64,000 bases of DNA from Burkholderiales bacterium (lineage in GTDB: Bacteria; Pseudomonadota; Gammaproteobacteria; Burkholderiales; Burkholderiaceae_C). A program made the position numbers and the translations under genes. The stretch covers positions 2,863,763-2,927,762 of the forward strand of contig CP070653.1 of the NCBI GenBank assembly GCA_020354665.1, in the 5' to 3' direction. A model generated the notes under the pieces. It was not told where the DNA came from and made no database searches. It saw nothing but the letters and a program-made list of their open reading frames with translations. Positions 44,965 through 53,233 of the stretch are shown piece by piece. Position 1 is the first letter of the stretch; every line of letters starts with the position of its first letter.

Positions 44965-46326
44965 ATGGCGCGCGAGCGGACGATCTACAGTTGCATCGAA
45001 TGCGGCGGCACGAGCCCGAAGTGGCTGGGCCGTTGTCCGGGTTGCGGTGCCTGGAACACGCTCGAGGAAACGATCCCCGAGCCCGTGCCGGCCGGCCGCA
45101 ACCGGATTCAGCCGCTGGCGCGCACCCAGCCGGTCGCGACGCTCGCCGAGATCGAGGCGGCCGAGATCGCGCACCGGCCCACCGGTCTGCAGGAGCTTGA
45201 CCGCGTGCTCGGCGGCGGCATCGTCGATGGTGCGGTCGTGCTGATCGGCGGCGATCCGGGCATCGGCAAGAGCACGCTGCTGCTGCAGGCCGCTGAGTCG
45301 CTGTCGCGCTCGATCACCGTGCTTTACGTCACGGGGGAGGAGAGTGCCGCCCAGGTCGCGTTGCGCGCTCGCCGGCTCGGCCTGGCCGGGCGGCAGGTGC
45401 GGGTGCTGGCCGAGATCCAGCTCGAGCGCATCATCGCGACGCTCGAAGCCGAACAGCCGCGCTTCTGCGTGATCGACTCGATCCAGACGCTATACAGCGA
45501 TCAGCTGACCAGTGCGCCCGGTTCGGTGGCGCAGGTGCGTGAATGCGCCGCACACCTGACGCGCAGCGCGAAAGCGAGCGGGACCGCGATCGTGCTGGTC
45601 GGCCACGTCACGAAGGAAGGCGCGCTGGCCGGTCCGCGTGTGCTGGAACACATGGTCGACACGGTGCTGTACTTCGAGGGCGACACGCATTCAAGCTTTC
45701 GGCTGGTGCGCGCGGTCAAGAACCGGTTTGGCGCGGTCAACGAGATTGGCGTGTTCGCGATGACCGAGCACGGCCTGAAGGGCGTCACCAATCCGAGCGC
45801 GATCTTTCTTTCCACGCACGGCGAACCGGTGCCCGGCTCGTGCGTGCTGGTCACGTTGGAGGGCACGCGGCCGCTGCTGGTGGAGGTGCAGGCGCTGGTG
45901 GACGGCGGTGGACCGAGCCCGCGGCGACTCAGCGTCGGGCTGGAACGCGACCGGCTGGCGATGCTGCTGGCGGTGCTGCACCGGCACGCGAACATCGCCA
46001 GCTTCGACCAGGACGTGTTCGTCAATGCCGTGGGCGGCGTGCACATCAGCGAGCCGGCGGCCGACTTGGCGGTGCTGCTGGCGATCCAGAGCTCGCTGCG
46101 CGGGAAGGCACTGCCGCGCGGCTTCTTCGCGTTCGGCGAAGTCGGGCTGGCCGGCGAGGTGCGTCCCGCACCGCGCGGGCAGGAGCGGTTGAAGGAGGCT
46201 GCCAAGCTCGGTTTCGCGGTGGCCATTGTGCCCAGGGCCAATGCGCCGAAACGGCCGATCGAAGGTCTGAGGATTCACGCGGTCGAGCGCATCGAGCAAG
46301 CGATCGACCTGGTGCGCGACCTGTGA
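44965..46326 (+). CDS. radA: DNA repair protein RadA (Sms)
   Basis: 453 aa. RecA-like ATPase promoting branch migration in recombination. Features in order: a four-cysteine zinc finger (YSCIECGGTSPKWLGRCPGCGAWNT, residues 9-33), Walker A GGDPGIGKST, Walker B FCVIDSIQTL, the RadA-specific KNRFG motif in VRAVKNRFGAVNEIG, and a C-terminal Lon-like domain ending AIDLVRDL. ATG 44965 matches the family start. Its stop overlaps the GTG of a broken metallophosphoesterase. Confidence 0.96.
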   Translation: MARERTIYSCIECGGTSPKWLGRCPGCGAWNTLEETIPEPVPAGRNRIQPLARTQPVATLAEIEAAEIAHRPTGLQELDRVLGGGIVDGAVVLIGGDPGIGKSTLLLQAAESLSRSITVLYVTGEESAAQVALRARRLGLAGRQVRVLAEIQLERIIATLEAEQPRFCVIDSIQTLYSDQLTSAPGSVAQVRECAAHLTRSAKASGTAIVLVGHVTKEGALAGPRVLEHMVDTVLYFEGDTHSSFRLVRAVKNRFGAVNEIGVFAMTEHGLKGVTNPSAIFLSTHGEPVPGSCVLVTLEGTRPLLVEVQALVDGGGPSPRRLSVGLERDRLAMLLAVLHRHANIASFDQDVFVNAVGGVHISEPAADLAVLLAIQSSLRGKALPRGFFAFGEVGLAGEVRPAPRGQERLKEAAKLGFAVAIVPRANAPKRPIEGLRIHAVERIEQAIDLVRDL

Positions 46327-46512
46327 AGAGGTTTGCACGGCGGCTGGCCGTCGATTCCGACATCCACGGCAACGTGCCGGCGCTGGAAGCCGTCTGTGAC
46401 GACATCGCACGCGAACGCGTCGATGCGGTCGTCGACCTCGGTGACATCGTCTCGGGGCCGCTGTGCCCGCCGAGACGGCGATGCAGCAGCGTCGCTGCGG
46501 GTCGATGTTGGC
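46323..46512 (+). pseudogene. Metallophosphoesterase remnant (frameshifted and truncated)
   Basis: GTG 46323 overlaps the radA stop and begins a frame with SDIHGNVPALEAVCDDIARERVDAVVDLGDIVSGPL, the DxH and GD motifs of YfcE-like calcineurin phosphoesterases. After GPL the family continues PxET; here that reads on (PAETAMQQ) only in another frame, consistent with one missing base near 46465. Similarity then fades and the rest of the enzyme, including the GNHE motif, is gone before ilvE begins at 46620. Confidence 0.7.
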
Positions 46513-46619
46513 GCATTCCGCAGACCGCCGTCGCACGATCAGGCCGGGCGCCGCACCCGCTGCGAAGGCCTGTGGCACCTACAATCCAAGACCCGAACCA
46601 ATCCGCACGAGGTGCCTTC

Positions 46620-47543
46620 ATGTCGATGGAAGACCGCGACGGCAAGATCTGGATGGATGGCCGCCTGGTGCAGTGGCGCGATGCCCGGATCCACGTGCTC
46701 ACCCACACGCTGCACTACGGCTGCGGTGTCTTCGAGGGCGTGCGCGCCTACAACACCGCAATGGGCACCGCGATCTTCCGCCTGCGCGAGCACACCGAGC
46801 GTCTGTTCAACAGCGCCAAGATCCTGCGCATGAAGATCCCCCACAGCATGGAGCAGGTGATCGAGGCGCAGCGCGAGGTCGTGCGCGCCAACAAGCTCGA
46901 GAGCTGCTACATCCGGCCGCTGGCATGGATCGGGTCGGAAAAGCTCGGCGTCAGCCCGAAGGGCAACACGATCCACTTGATGATTGCGGCCTGGGCGTGG
47001 GGCGCGTACCTCGGCGAGGAAGGTCTCAAGCGCGGCATCCGCGTCAAGACCAGCAGCTACACCCGGCACCACGTGAACATCACGATGACGCAGGCCAAGG
47101 CGGTGTCGAACTACACGAACTCGATCCTCGCCAACATGGAGGCTGTCGACGAGGGCTACGACGAGGCCATGCTGCTCGACGCATCCGGGTTCGTCAGCGA
47201 GGGCGCGGGCGAGAACCTCTTCATCGTCAAGAAGGGCGTGGTCTACACCCCCGACCTGTCGGCGGGCGCACTCAACGGCATCACGCGCGACACCGTGTTT
47301 GCGATCTGCAGCGACCTTGGCCTGCAGCTGGTCGAAAAGCGCATCACGCGCGACGGGATCTACATCAGCGACGAGGCGTTCTTCACGGGCACGGCCGCCG
47401 AGGTGACGCCGATCCGCGAGTTCGACCGCGTCCAGATCGGCGCGGGCGCGCGGGGGCCGATCACCGAAAAGATCCAGTCGGCGTTCTTCGACATCGTCAA
47501 CGGCCGCAATCCGAAATACGCCGAATGGCTGACCAAGGTGTGA
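46620..47543 (+). CDS. ilvE: Branched-chain amino acid aminotransferase
   Basis: 307 aa. PLP enzyme for the last step of valine, leucine and isoleucine synthesis. THTLHYGCGVFEGVRAY, the PLP lysine K160 in TMTQAKAVSNYTNSILA, EAMLLDASGFVSEGAGENLFI, GITRDTV and FTGTAAEVTPI are class IV aminotransferase signatures. GAGG lies about 6 bases before ATG 46620. A zinc-finger gene follows 6 bp downstream, a common Burkholderiales arrangement. Confidence 0.96.
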   Translation: MSMEDRDGKIWMDGRLVQWRDARIHVLTHTLHYGCGVFEGVRAYNTAMGTAIFRLREHTERLFNSAKILRMKIPHSMEQVIEAQREVVRANKLESCYIRPLAWIGSEKLGVSPKGNTIHLMIAAWAWGAYLGEEGLKRGIRVKTSSYTRHHVNITMTQAKAVSNYTNSILANMEAVDEGYDEAMLLDASGFVSEGAGENLFIVKKGVVYTPDLSAGALNGITRDTVFAICSDLGLQLVEKRITRDGIYISDEAFFTGTAAEVTPIREFDRVQIGAGARGPITEKIQSAFFDIVNGRNPKYAEWLTKV

Positions 47544-47549
47544 TTCCCC

Positions 47550-47765
47550 ATGAGCAACTCAACGCGCGCCCCCTCGACGGTCGAGGTCACCGCCAAGGAC
47601 CTGCAGGGTCCGGGCGTGGTGTTCTGTCCCAACCCGAAGATGCCGCTGTGGAGCAACCATCCGCGTGTCTTCATCGACGTGGTCGCCACCGGTGAAGGGG
47701 CCTGCCCGTATTGCGGAACCGTCTACCGCTTGAAAGCCGGCGAGAAGGTCGGCGCCGGGCATTGA
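47550..47765 (+). CDS. CHCC-type zinc-finger protein (COG4391)
   Basis: 71 aa. One zinc-binding site is visible: Cys in VVFCPNP, His in SNHPRVFID, and two Cys in ACPYCGTVYRL (CHCC order). Related to the NDUFS6-like family; role in bacteria uncertain. Starts 6 bp after ilvE and is probably cotranscribed. Confidence 0.9.
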   Translation: MSNSTRAPSTVEVTAKDLQGPGVVFCPNPKMPLWSNHPRVFIDVVATGEGACPYCGTVYRLKAGEKVGAGH

Positions 47766-47786
47766 CGCGGTGCCCGCGCGCACTGC

Positions 47787-47885
47787 GTGACCGGCGATCG
47801 CGAGGAAGGGCCGACCCTCAAACACAAGCTCGGGCGCGCGGACCGCGCGCTGCCCGATGACCGCAAGACCGTGGTGTGCCGCTAG
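47787..47885 (+). other. Very short frame between zinc-finger and SnoaL-like genes
   Basis: A 32-codon frame from GTG 47787 to TAG 47885 fills the gap and abuts the next ATG exactly. It encodes a charged peptide ending DDRKTVVCR. No ribosome site or family. It could be a chance frame or a relic of a gene end. Confidence 0.15.
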
Positions 47886-48323
47886 ATGACCCGCGCCGAA
47901 TCCCCGCCGGCCTCGCCGGACGACATCGAGCAGCAGTTCTACGAGGCGCTGCAGAACGCCGACATCGACAAGCTGATGGCGTTGTGGGCCGACGACGAAG
48001 AGATCGCCTGCGTGCACCCGGGCGGACCGAGGGTGGTCGGCGCAGGGCCGATCCGCGCGAGCTTCGAGGCGATGTTCGCCAATGGTCCGATCAACGCGCG
48101 TGCCGAGCGCGTGCGGCGACTCGGTGGCGTCTCGAGCGCGATCCACCACGTGCTCGAGCGCGTGCAGGTGATGGACGCGAGCGGCCCCCAATCGGCGTGG
48201 GTGCTGGCGACCAACGTCTACGTCAAGACGGCGCTCGGCTGGCGGCTCGCGGTGCATCACGCGAGCCCCGGATCGCCGCGCGAGATCCAGGAGATCAGCG
48301 AGTCGCCGTCGGTGCTGCACTGA
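47886..48323 (+). CDS. SnoaL/NTF2-like protein
   Basis: 145 aa. A cone-shaped NTF2-like fold is suggested by DIEQQFYEALQNADIDKLMALWADDEEIACVHPGGPRVVGAGPIRASFEAMF and the later strand WRLAVHHASPG, as in SnoaL_3/DUF4440 ketosteroid-isomerase-related proteins. Function unknown. Its TGA overlaps by one base the ATG of the hydrolase gene (TGATG), so translation is probably coupled. Confidence 0.85.
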   Translation: MTRAESPPASPDDIEQQFYEALQNADIDKLMALWADDEEIACVHPGGPRVVGAGPIRASFEAMFANGPINARAERVRRLGGVSSAIHHVLERVQVMDASGPQSAWVLATNVYVKTALGWRLAVHHASPGSPREIQEISESPSVLH

Positions 48324-49354
48324 TGCAAGACCACCGCGGACCGCGCTGGCTGCCGGGCGGCCACCTGCAGACGATCTGGCCGGCGCTCGTGGCGCGACGT
48401 CTGCGCCGGTCCGATCCGCGCTACCGCCGCGAGCGCTGGACGACACCCGACGACGATTTCATCGACGTCGACTGGCTCGACGTCGCCGCTGCGGGCGAGC
48501 ACCCGCTGCTGGTGCTCTTTCACGGGCTCGAGGGCAGCTCGCGCAGCCACTATGCGCTCGCGTTCGCACGGGCGGCGCACGCACGCGGCTGGCGCTACGC
48601 GGTGCCGCACTTCCGCGGCTGCTCGGGCGAGCTGAACCGCGCGCCGCGCGCCTATCACTCGGGCGACTATGAGGAGGTTGGCTGGATCCTCTCGCGCATG
48701 CGCGAGGTGCATCGCGGGCCGATCGTGGCGATCGGCGTCTCGCTCGGCGGGAACGCCTTGTTTCGTTGGGCCGAGGAGGCCGGCGAGGCCGCACGCCGCG
48801 CGGTATGCGCGGTCGCGGCGGTGTGCGCGCCGCTCGACCTGGCTTCCGGCGGGCGGGCCATCGGTCGTGGCTTCAACCGCCAGGTCTACACGCGGCTCTT
48901 CCTGCGCACGATGAAACCCAAGGCGCTGGCCAAGCTGGCACAGCACCCCGGGCTGTTCGACCGCGAGCGACTGCTGGCCGCGCGCGATCTCTATCAATTC
49001 GACAACGTGTTCACCGCCCCCGTGCACGGCTTTCGCGACACCGACGACTACTGGAAGCGGGCCTCGGCCAAGCCGCATCTCGCGCGTATCTGCATCCCGG
49101 CGCTCGCGCTCAACGCCCGCAACGATCCGTTCGTGCCGGCAGCGAGCCTGCCGCGAGCGGACGAAGCCGGTGATCACGTGACCTTGTGGCAACCCGCGCA
49201 CGGCGGTCACGTCGGGTTTGCCGCGGGGCGGTTCCCCGGTCACCTGAAATCCCTGCCCGCCGCGGTGCTTGACTGGCTCGCGGACCATCTCGAAGCGACC
49301 CTCGCGAGCGTGCAGCGCGCCCGTGCGCCTGGCGCGTCACCGTCGGGACAATGA
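48323..49354 (+). CDS. YheT-family alpha/beta hydrolase
   Basis: 343 aa. Start WLPGGHLQTIWPALVARR is the YheT N-terminus. LLVLFHGLEGSSRSHYALAFARA is the oxyanion region, GVSLGGNALFRW carries the nucleophile Ser, and NARNDPFVP and HGGHVGFAAG supply Asp and His. Substrate unknown (esterase-like). It is coupled upstream to the SnoaL-like gene and downstream (ATGA) to the next gene. Confidence 0.92.
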   Translation: MQDHRGPRWLPGGHLQTIWPALVARRLRRSDPRYRRERWTTPDDDFIDVDWLDVAAAGEHPLLVLFHGLEGSSRSHYALAFARAAHARGWRYAVPHFRGCSGELNRAPRAYHSGDYEEVGWILSRMREVHRGPIVAIGVSLGGNALFRWAEEAGEAARRAVCAVAAVCAPLDLASGGRAIGRGFNRQVYTRLFLRTMKPKALAKLAQHPGLFDRERLLAARDLYQFDNVFTAPVHGFRDTDDYWKRASAKPHLARICIPALALNARNDPFVPAASLPRADEAGDHVTLWQPAHGGHVGFAAGRFPGHLKSLPAAVLDWLADHLEATLASVQRARAPGASPSGQ

Positions 49355-49908
49355 TGGACGACATCGTCAAGGCAGCCCTGCGCAAGTGGCCGAACGTGCC
49401 CCACTGCTACGGCTGGCTTGCGCTCGACGCGCGCGGGCAGTGGTTCATGCGCGACGATCGGATCCAGCGCGCGGGCCCATTTCCGCAGGTCAAGGGCAGC
49501 CGCATCGACCATCCGAAGCTGCTCGAGTTCATCGCGCGCAACTACGATCACGACGGCGCGGGCTGCTGGTTCTTCCAGAACGGACCGCAGCGCGTCTACG
49601 TCGAACTCGAGGCGGCGCCGTGGGTGTGGCGGCTCGATGCGTCCGGCGCCGTCGATTCAGTGACCAGCCACACCGGCATTTCGGCGAGCGTGCATTCCAC
49701 CTGGCTCGACGAGCACGGCAGGCTGTTCATCGACACCGAGCGCGGCCTCGGCATCGTGCACACGCAGGACATGCATCTCGCAGCGCGCGCGGTCGAGCTT
49801 GGAGCGTGGCAGCCGCGCCTGCTGCCATTTGCCGACCTGCCCGTGCGGTTCGGCTTCGTGCTTCGTCCGCAGCGATCCGCGCCCTCATCCGGACCGTCCA
49901 TACACTGA
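49351..49908 (+). CDS. Conserved Betaproteobacterial protein of unknown function
   Basis: 185 aa. MDDIVKAALRKWPNVPHCYGWLALDARGQWFMRDD, PFPQVKGSRIDHPKLLEFIARNY and CWFFQNGPQRVYVELEAAPWVWRL are strongly conserved in Burkholderiales (a DUF2944/DUF2946-type family; number from memory). No known motif. Its ATG overlaps the YheT stop (ATGA at 49351-49354); ATG 49354 is the next codon and equally possible. Confidence 0.85.
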   Translation: MMDDIVKAALRKWPNVPHCYGWLALDARGQWFMRDDRIQRAGPFPQVKGSRIDHPKLLEFIARNYDHDGAGCWFFQNGPQRVYVELEAAPWVWRLDASGAVDSVTSHTGISASVHSTWLDEHGRLFIDTERGLGIVHTQDMHLAARAVELGAWQPRLLPFADLPVRFGFVLRPQRSAPSSGPSIH

Positions 49909-49980
49909 TAGGCGTGCGCTTGCCGCGCATGGCGGTACCGGCCATTGCGGCCAGCCCGTATCGCGAGGCCCGAAGGCGGC

Positions 49981-50523
49981 CTACTGCGGCGCGGATGCCG
50001 GCGGCTGCGGCGCCTTGGGTTCCTCGAACTTCGCGCCGCCCCCGTTCGCCATGTAGACGACCGCGCGGCCAATTTCTGGGTCGCTGAGGTCGCCGCCGCC
50101 CTGAGCGGCCATCGCGCCCTTGCCCTTGAGGGCTGAACTGAGCAGCGCTTCGTATCCTGCGGTGATGCGCGGCGCCCACGCGGCGGCGTCGCCGAACTTC
50201 GGCGCGCCGGCCACGCCGGCGGCATGGCACGCGGAACACCGTTCCGTGTAGACCTGCTCGCCCGTCTTCAGTGCGCCGGCGCTGGCGGCATCGCGCAGCT
50301 CGACCATCCCCACCGGCATGATGCGCCGCGCGACTGCCTCGGCGTCAAGGCTGCTGCTGCCGGCTCCCGGCTTGTCGGCCGACACGACGAAGTTCACCAG
50401 CAGGATGATCAGCACGACGGGAACGACGAACGCTGCGACGACGGTCCAGATAAGCTGCGTCGGCGTCTTGATCAGACTTTCGTGCGAGCCGTCGTCGTGC
50501 TCGGTGGTGTGCGCTTCGCTCAT
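49981..50523 (-). CDS. Membrane-anchored cytochrome c5-type protein
   Basis: 180 aa. One N-terminal membrane helix (LIWTVVAAFVVPVVLIILLVNFVVSA) anchors a periplasmic class I cytochrome domain with the haem motif CSACH in YTERCSACHAAGVAGAPKFGD. Spacing and the GAPKFGD segment fit cytochrome c5; the axial Met is probably one of those in GKGAMAAQGG or AVVYMANGG. Likely an electron donor or acceptor to respiratory oxidases. ATG 50523. Confidence 0.9.
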   Translation of the reverse strand: MSEAHTTEHDDGSHESLIKTPTQLIWTVVAAFVVPVVLIILLVNFVVSADKPGAGSSSLDAEAVARRIMPVGMVELRDAASAGALKTGEQVYTERCSACHAAGVAGAPKFGDAAAWAPRITAGYEALLSSALKGKGAMAAQGGGDLSDPEIGRAVVYMANGGGAKFEEPKAPQPPASAPQ

Positions 50524-50642
50524 CGATCCCTCGTGGTTGCTTCGCGCGCGCGGCTCGACGCGGCTTGATGCAATGCGCTCGCGAAGCGGCGAATTATAGC
50601 GATCGCTCTCACGGCGAAGACGGTCACTGCGACCCTCGCTGA

Positions 50643-50648
50643 TAGAAT
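50643..50648 (+). promoter_or_regulatory. Candidate -10 box of tRNA-Arg
   Basis: TAGAAT lies 10 bp before the tRNA 5' end, at a plausible distance for a short leader. A convincing -35 box at 16-18 bp upstream is not visible. Confidence 0.35.
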
Positions 50649-50658
50649 CGCACCCCTT

Positions 50659-50734
50659 GCGCCCGTAGCTCAGTGGATAGAGTACTGGCCTCCGAAGCCA
50701 GGGGTCGCTGGTTCGATCCCAGCCGGGCGCGCCA
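50659..50734 (+). tRNA. tRNA-Arg (anticodon CCG)
   Basis: All arms fold: acceptor GCGCCCG/CGGGCGC, D arm with GCTC/GAGT, anticodon stem CTGGC/GCCAG with loop CTCCGAA (anticodon CCG at 50692-50694), T arm GCTGG-TTCGATC-CCAGC, discriminator G and encoded CCA. Reads CGG arginine codons. It is convergent with hypE, 47 bp away. Confidence 0.98.
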
Positions 50735-50781
50735 GGCGGTTGAAAGCGTGCGCGAACAACAGCAGGCGCGCGGCGGCTGTC

Positions 50782-51852
50782 TCAGCAGATGCGCGGCAGC
50801 GGTTCGCCGGAGAGCCAGTCGACGATGCGGTGGCCACCCAAGCGCGTCTTCATCTGGACGAAGCGGTGCTCGTCGGCAACCACCTCGCCGATACGTGCCG
50901 CATCGCGACCGAGCGGATGGCTGCGCATTGCCGTGAGCACCGCCGCCGCACCGTGCGGCGAGACGAAAGCGACCAGCTTGCCTTCGTTGGCGATGTAGAG
51001 CGGGTCGAGCCCAAGCAGCTCGCAGGCGGCCTCGACCTGTGGCCGGATCGGAACCGCCGCCTCGTCGATGACGATGCCCGCTCCAGACTGCCTGGCGATC
51101 TCGTTGAGCGTCGTGCCCAGGCCACCGCGGGTCGGATCGCGCATCGCATGCACCGCGCCGGGCGGCGCGGCGCGCAGCATGGCCGCGACCAGGCCGTGCA
51201 AGGCGGCGGTATCGGAGACGATCTCGGTTTCGAAATCGAGCGACTCGCGCTTGGACAGCACGGCGACGCCATGGTCGCCGATCGTCCCGGAAAGCAGCAC
51301 GACGTCACCCGGCCGTGCCAGCGCGCCACCGATCTCGATGCCCGCCGGCACGACGCCCACACCGGTGGTCGAGATGAAGCAACCGTCGCCCTTGCCCTCC
51401 TCGACCACTTTCGTGTCACCCGTCACTACAAGCACGCCGGTCTCACGCGCAGCGGCTGCCATCGATTCGACGATGCGCTTGAGTTCGGCGAGCGCAAGAC
51501 CCTCTTCAAGAATGAAGCCGGCTGACAGCCACAGCGGCCGCGCACCCATCATCGCGACGTCATTGACCGTGCCGTGCACCGCGAGGCAACCGATGTCGCC
51601 GCCGGGAAAGAACAGCGGCGAGACCACGTGGCCGTCGGTCGAGACGACGAGCCGCCCGCCGTCGAGCAGCTCGGGCGGCGCGCTCAGGGTCGCGCCGTCG
51701 TTGCCGTGTCGCAGCCCGGCGTTGTCGAACGCGCGCGCGAACAGTTCCTCGATCAGCTGCATCGACGCACGGCCCCCTGCGCCATGGTTCATGTCAATGC
51801 GGCCGTTCTTCAGGTCGAGCGGCCGGACGTAGTCCTTCTTCACGCCCGCCAT
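50782..51852 (-). CDS. hypE: Hydrogenase maturation factor HypE
   Basis: 356 aa. HypE dehydrates the thiocarbamate on its C-terminal cysteine to thiocyanate, supplying CN ligands for the [NiFe] centre. The terminal PRIC motif with the acceptor Cys is intact. MNHGAGGRASMQLIEELF, STDGHVVSPLFFPGGDIGCLAVHGTVNDVAMMGA and DPTRGGLGTTLNEIA are PurM-like ATP-binding signatures. ATG 51852 overlaps the hypD end by 13 bp. Last gene of the hyp operon. Confidence 0.97.
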   Translation of the reverse strand: MAGVKKDYVRPLDLKNGRIDMNHGAGGRASMQLIEELFARAFDNAGLRHGNDGATLSAPPELLDGGRLVVSTDGHVVSPLFFPGGDIGCLAVHGTVNDVAMMGARPLWLSAGFILEEGLALAELKRIVESMAAAARETGVLVVTGDTKVVEEGKGDGCFISTTGVGVVPAGIEIGGALARPGDVVLLSGTIGDHGVAVLSKRESLDFETEIVSDTAALHGLVAAMLRAAPPGAVHAMRDPTRGGLGTTLNEIARQSGAGIVIDEAAVPIRPQVEAACELLGLDPLYIANEGKLVAFVSPHGAAAVLTAMRSHPLGRDAARIGEVVADEHRFVQMKTRLGGHRIVDWLSGEPLPRIC

Positions 51853-52997
51853 CCCGCGCTCTGCGGCGCGGTTTGCACGTCGCGGAAACGCCCGTACGAG
51901 TAATGCGCCGCGCAGGCGCCTTCGCTCGAAACCATGCACGAGCCCATGGGGTTTTCCGGCGTGCAGACGGTGCCGAACAGTTTGCAGTCAACTGGGTGCT
52001 GGACGCCGCGCAGGATCGCGCCGCACGCGCACTGCTTGTGGTCGGGCACGGACCGGTAATCGAGGCCGAATCGACGCTCGGCATCGAAGTCCGCGAATGT
52101 CGCGCGGACCTTCAGCGCCGAGTACGGCACCTCACCCAAGCCGCGCCACTCGAAGCGTTCGCGCAATTCAAACACCTCCGAGACCGCGCGCTGCGCGGTC
52201 AGGTTGCCCTCGCGCGTGACGGCACGGGTGTACTGATTCTCGACCTCGGCGCGCCCTTCGTTGACCTGGCGCACCAGCATCAGCACCGCTTGCATCACGT
52301 CCAGCGGCTCGAAGCCGGCGATCACCACCGGCTTGCGGTACGCCTCGGCAAAGTGCTCGTAGGGCAGAGAACCGATCACGATGCTCACGTGGGCGGGGCC
52401 GATGAAACCGTCGATCGGCACGGTGCCGTACTCGCGCACTTCGGCGGCCTCCAGGATATGCGTGATCGCACTCGGCGTGAGCACGTGGCAGCACAGCACG
52501 CTGAAATTCTTCAGCGACTGACTGGCGGCTTGTTTGACGACGAGCGCCGTTGGCGGTGTGGTGGTTTCGAAGCCGATCGCGAAGAAGACGACCTCGCGCT
52601 GCGGGTTCTCGCGCGCGACCTTCAGCGCATCGGCGGCCGAATAGACCATGCGGATGTCGGCGCCGCGCGCCCGGGCCTTCATCAGGCTGAGGCCCTGCGA
52701 CGCTGGCACGCGCATCGTGTCACCGTAGGTGCAAACGATCGCGCCGCGATCCAGGGCCAGGCCGATCGCCTGGTCGATGCGGCCGATCGGTAGCACACAC
52801 ACCGGGCATCCCGGCCCGTGGATCATGCGCACCGCAGCGGGCAGCAATTCGCCGATGCCGTAGCGCGAGATCGCATGCGTATGCCCGCCGCAGAACTCCA
52901 TCAAGTTGTAGCGCCGCCCGGGTTGAACCTCGCAGGCGATGCGCCGGGCCAGGCCCTCGGCGATTGCGCCGTCGCGGAACTCGTCGACGTACTTCAT
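51840..52997 (-). CDS. hypD: Hydrogenase maturation factor HypD
   Basis: 385 aa. Iron-sulfur scaffold that with HypC carries the Fe(CN)2CO unit. Conserved redox motifs EFCGGHTHAI, GPGCPVCVLP and the C-terminal 4Fe-4S cysteines (CACGAILRG, CKLFG, CTPENPMGSCMVSSEGAC) are all present. Its ATG overlaps the hypC stop (ATGA at 52994-52997). Confidence 0.97.
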   Translation of the reverse strand: MKYVDEFRDGAIAEGLARRIACEVQPGRRYNLMEFCGGHTHAISRYGIGELLPAAVRMIHGPGCPVCVLPIGRIDQAIGLALDRGAIVCTYGDTMRVPASQGLSLMKARARGADIRMVYSAADALKVARENPQREVVFFAIGFETTTPPTALVVKQAASQSLKNFSVLCCHVLTPSAITHILEAAEVREYGTVPIDGFIGPAHVSIVIGSLPYEHFAEAYRKPVVIAGFEPLDVMQAVLMLVRQVNEGRAEVENQYTRAVTREGNLTAQRAVSEVFELRERFEWRGLGEVPYSALKVRATFADFDAERRFGLDYRSVPDHKQCACGAILRGVQHPVDCKLFGTVCTPENPMGSCMVSSEGACAAHYSYGRFRDVQTAPQSAGWRA

Positions 52998-53230
52998 CGC
53001 GCCGCCCCGTCGGCACTCGCGAGCTCGGCAAACAGCGCCAACGTGCGCGCGGCCTCGTCCGGATCGACCAAACCGATCGCATGACCGACATGCACGATCA
53101 CGTAGTCGCCCACGCGCGCTTCAGGCACCAGTGCGACGGAGATCGTCTTGCGGACCCCACCGAGATCGACGATCGCGGTCTCGGTGTCGTCGCCGAGATG
53201 GACCACTTGGGCGGGAAGGGCCAGGCACAT
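52994..53230 (-). CDS. hypC: Hydrogenase maturation chaperone HypC
   Basis: 78 aa. Small OB-fold chaperone for HypD and the hydrogenase large-subunit precursor. MCLALPAQVV carries the essential Cys2; VDLGGVRKTISVALVPEARVGDYVIVHVGHAIGLVD is the family core. Located 3 bp after hypF. Confidence 0.97.
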   Translation of the reverse strand: MCLALPAQVVHLGDDTETAIVDLGGVRKTISVALVPEARVGDYVIVHVGHAIGLVDPDEAARTLALFAELASADGAAR

Positions 53231-53233
53231 CGT

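Noticed and set aside
46463..47695. 410-codon frame overlapping ilvE
   Set aside because: Out-of-frame shadow of ilvE and the zinc-finger gene; only its first codons carry the displaced metallophosphoesterase motif.
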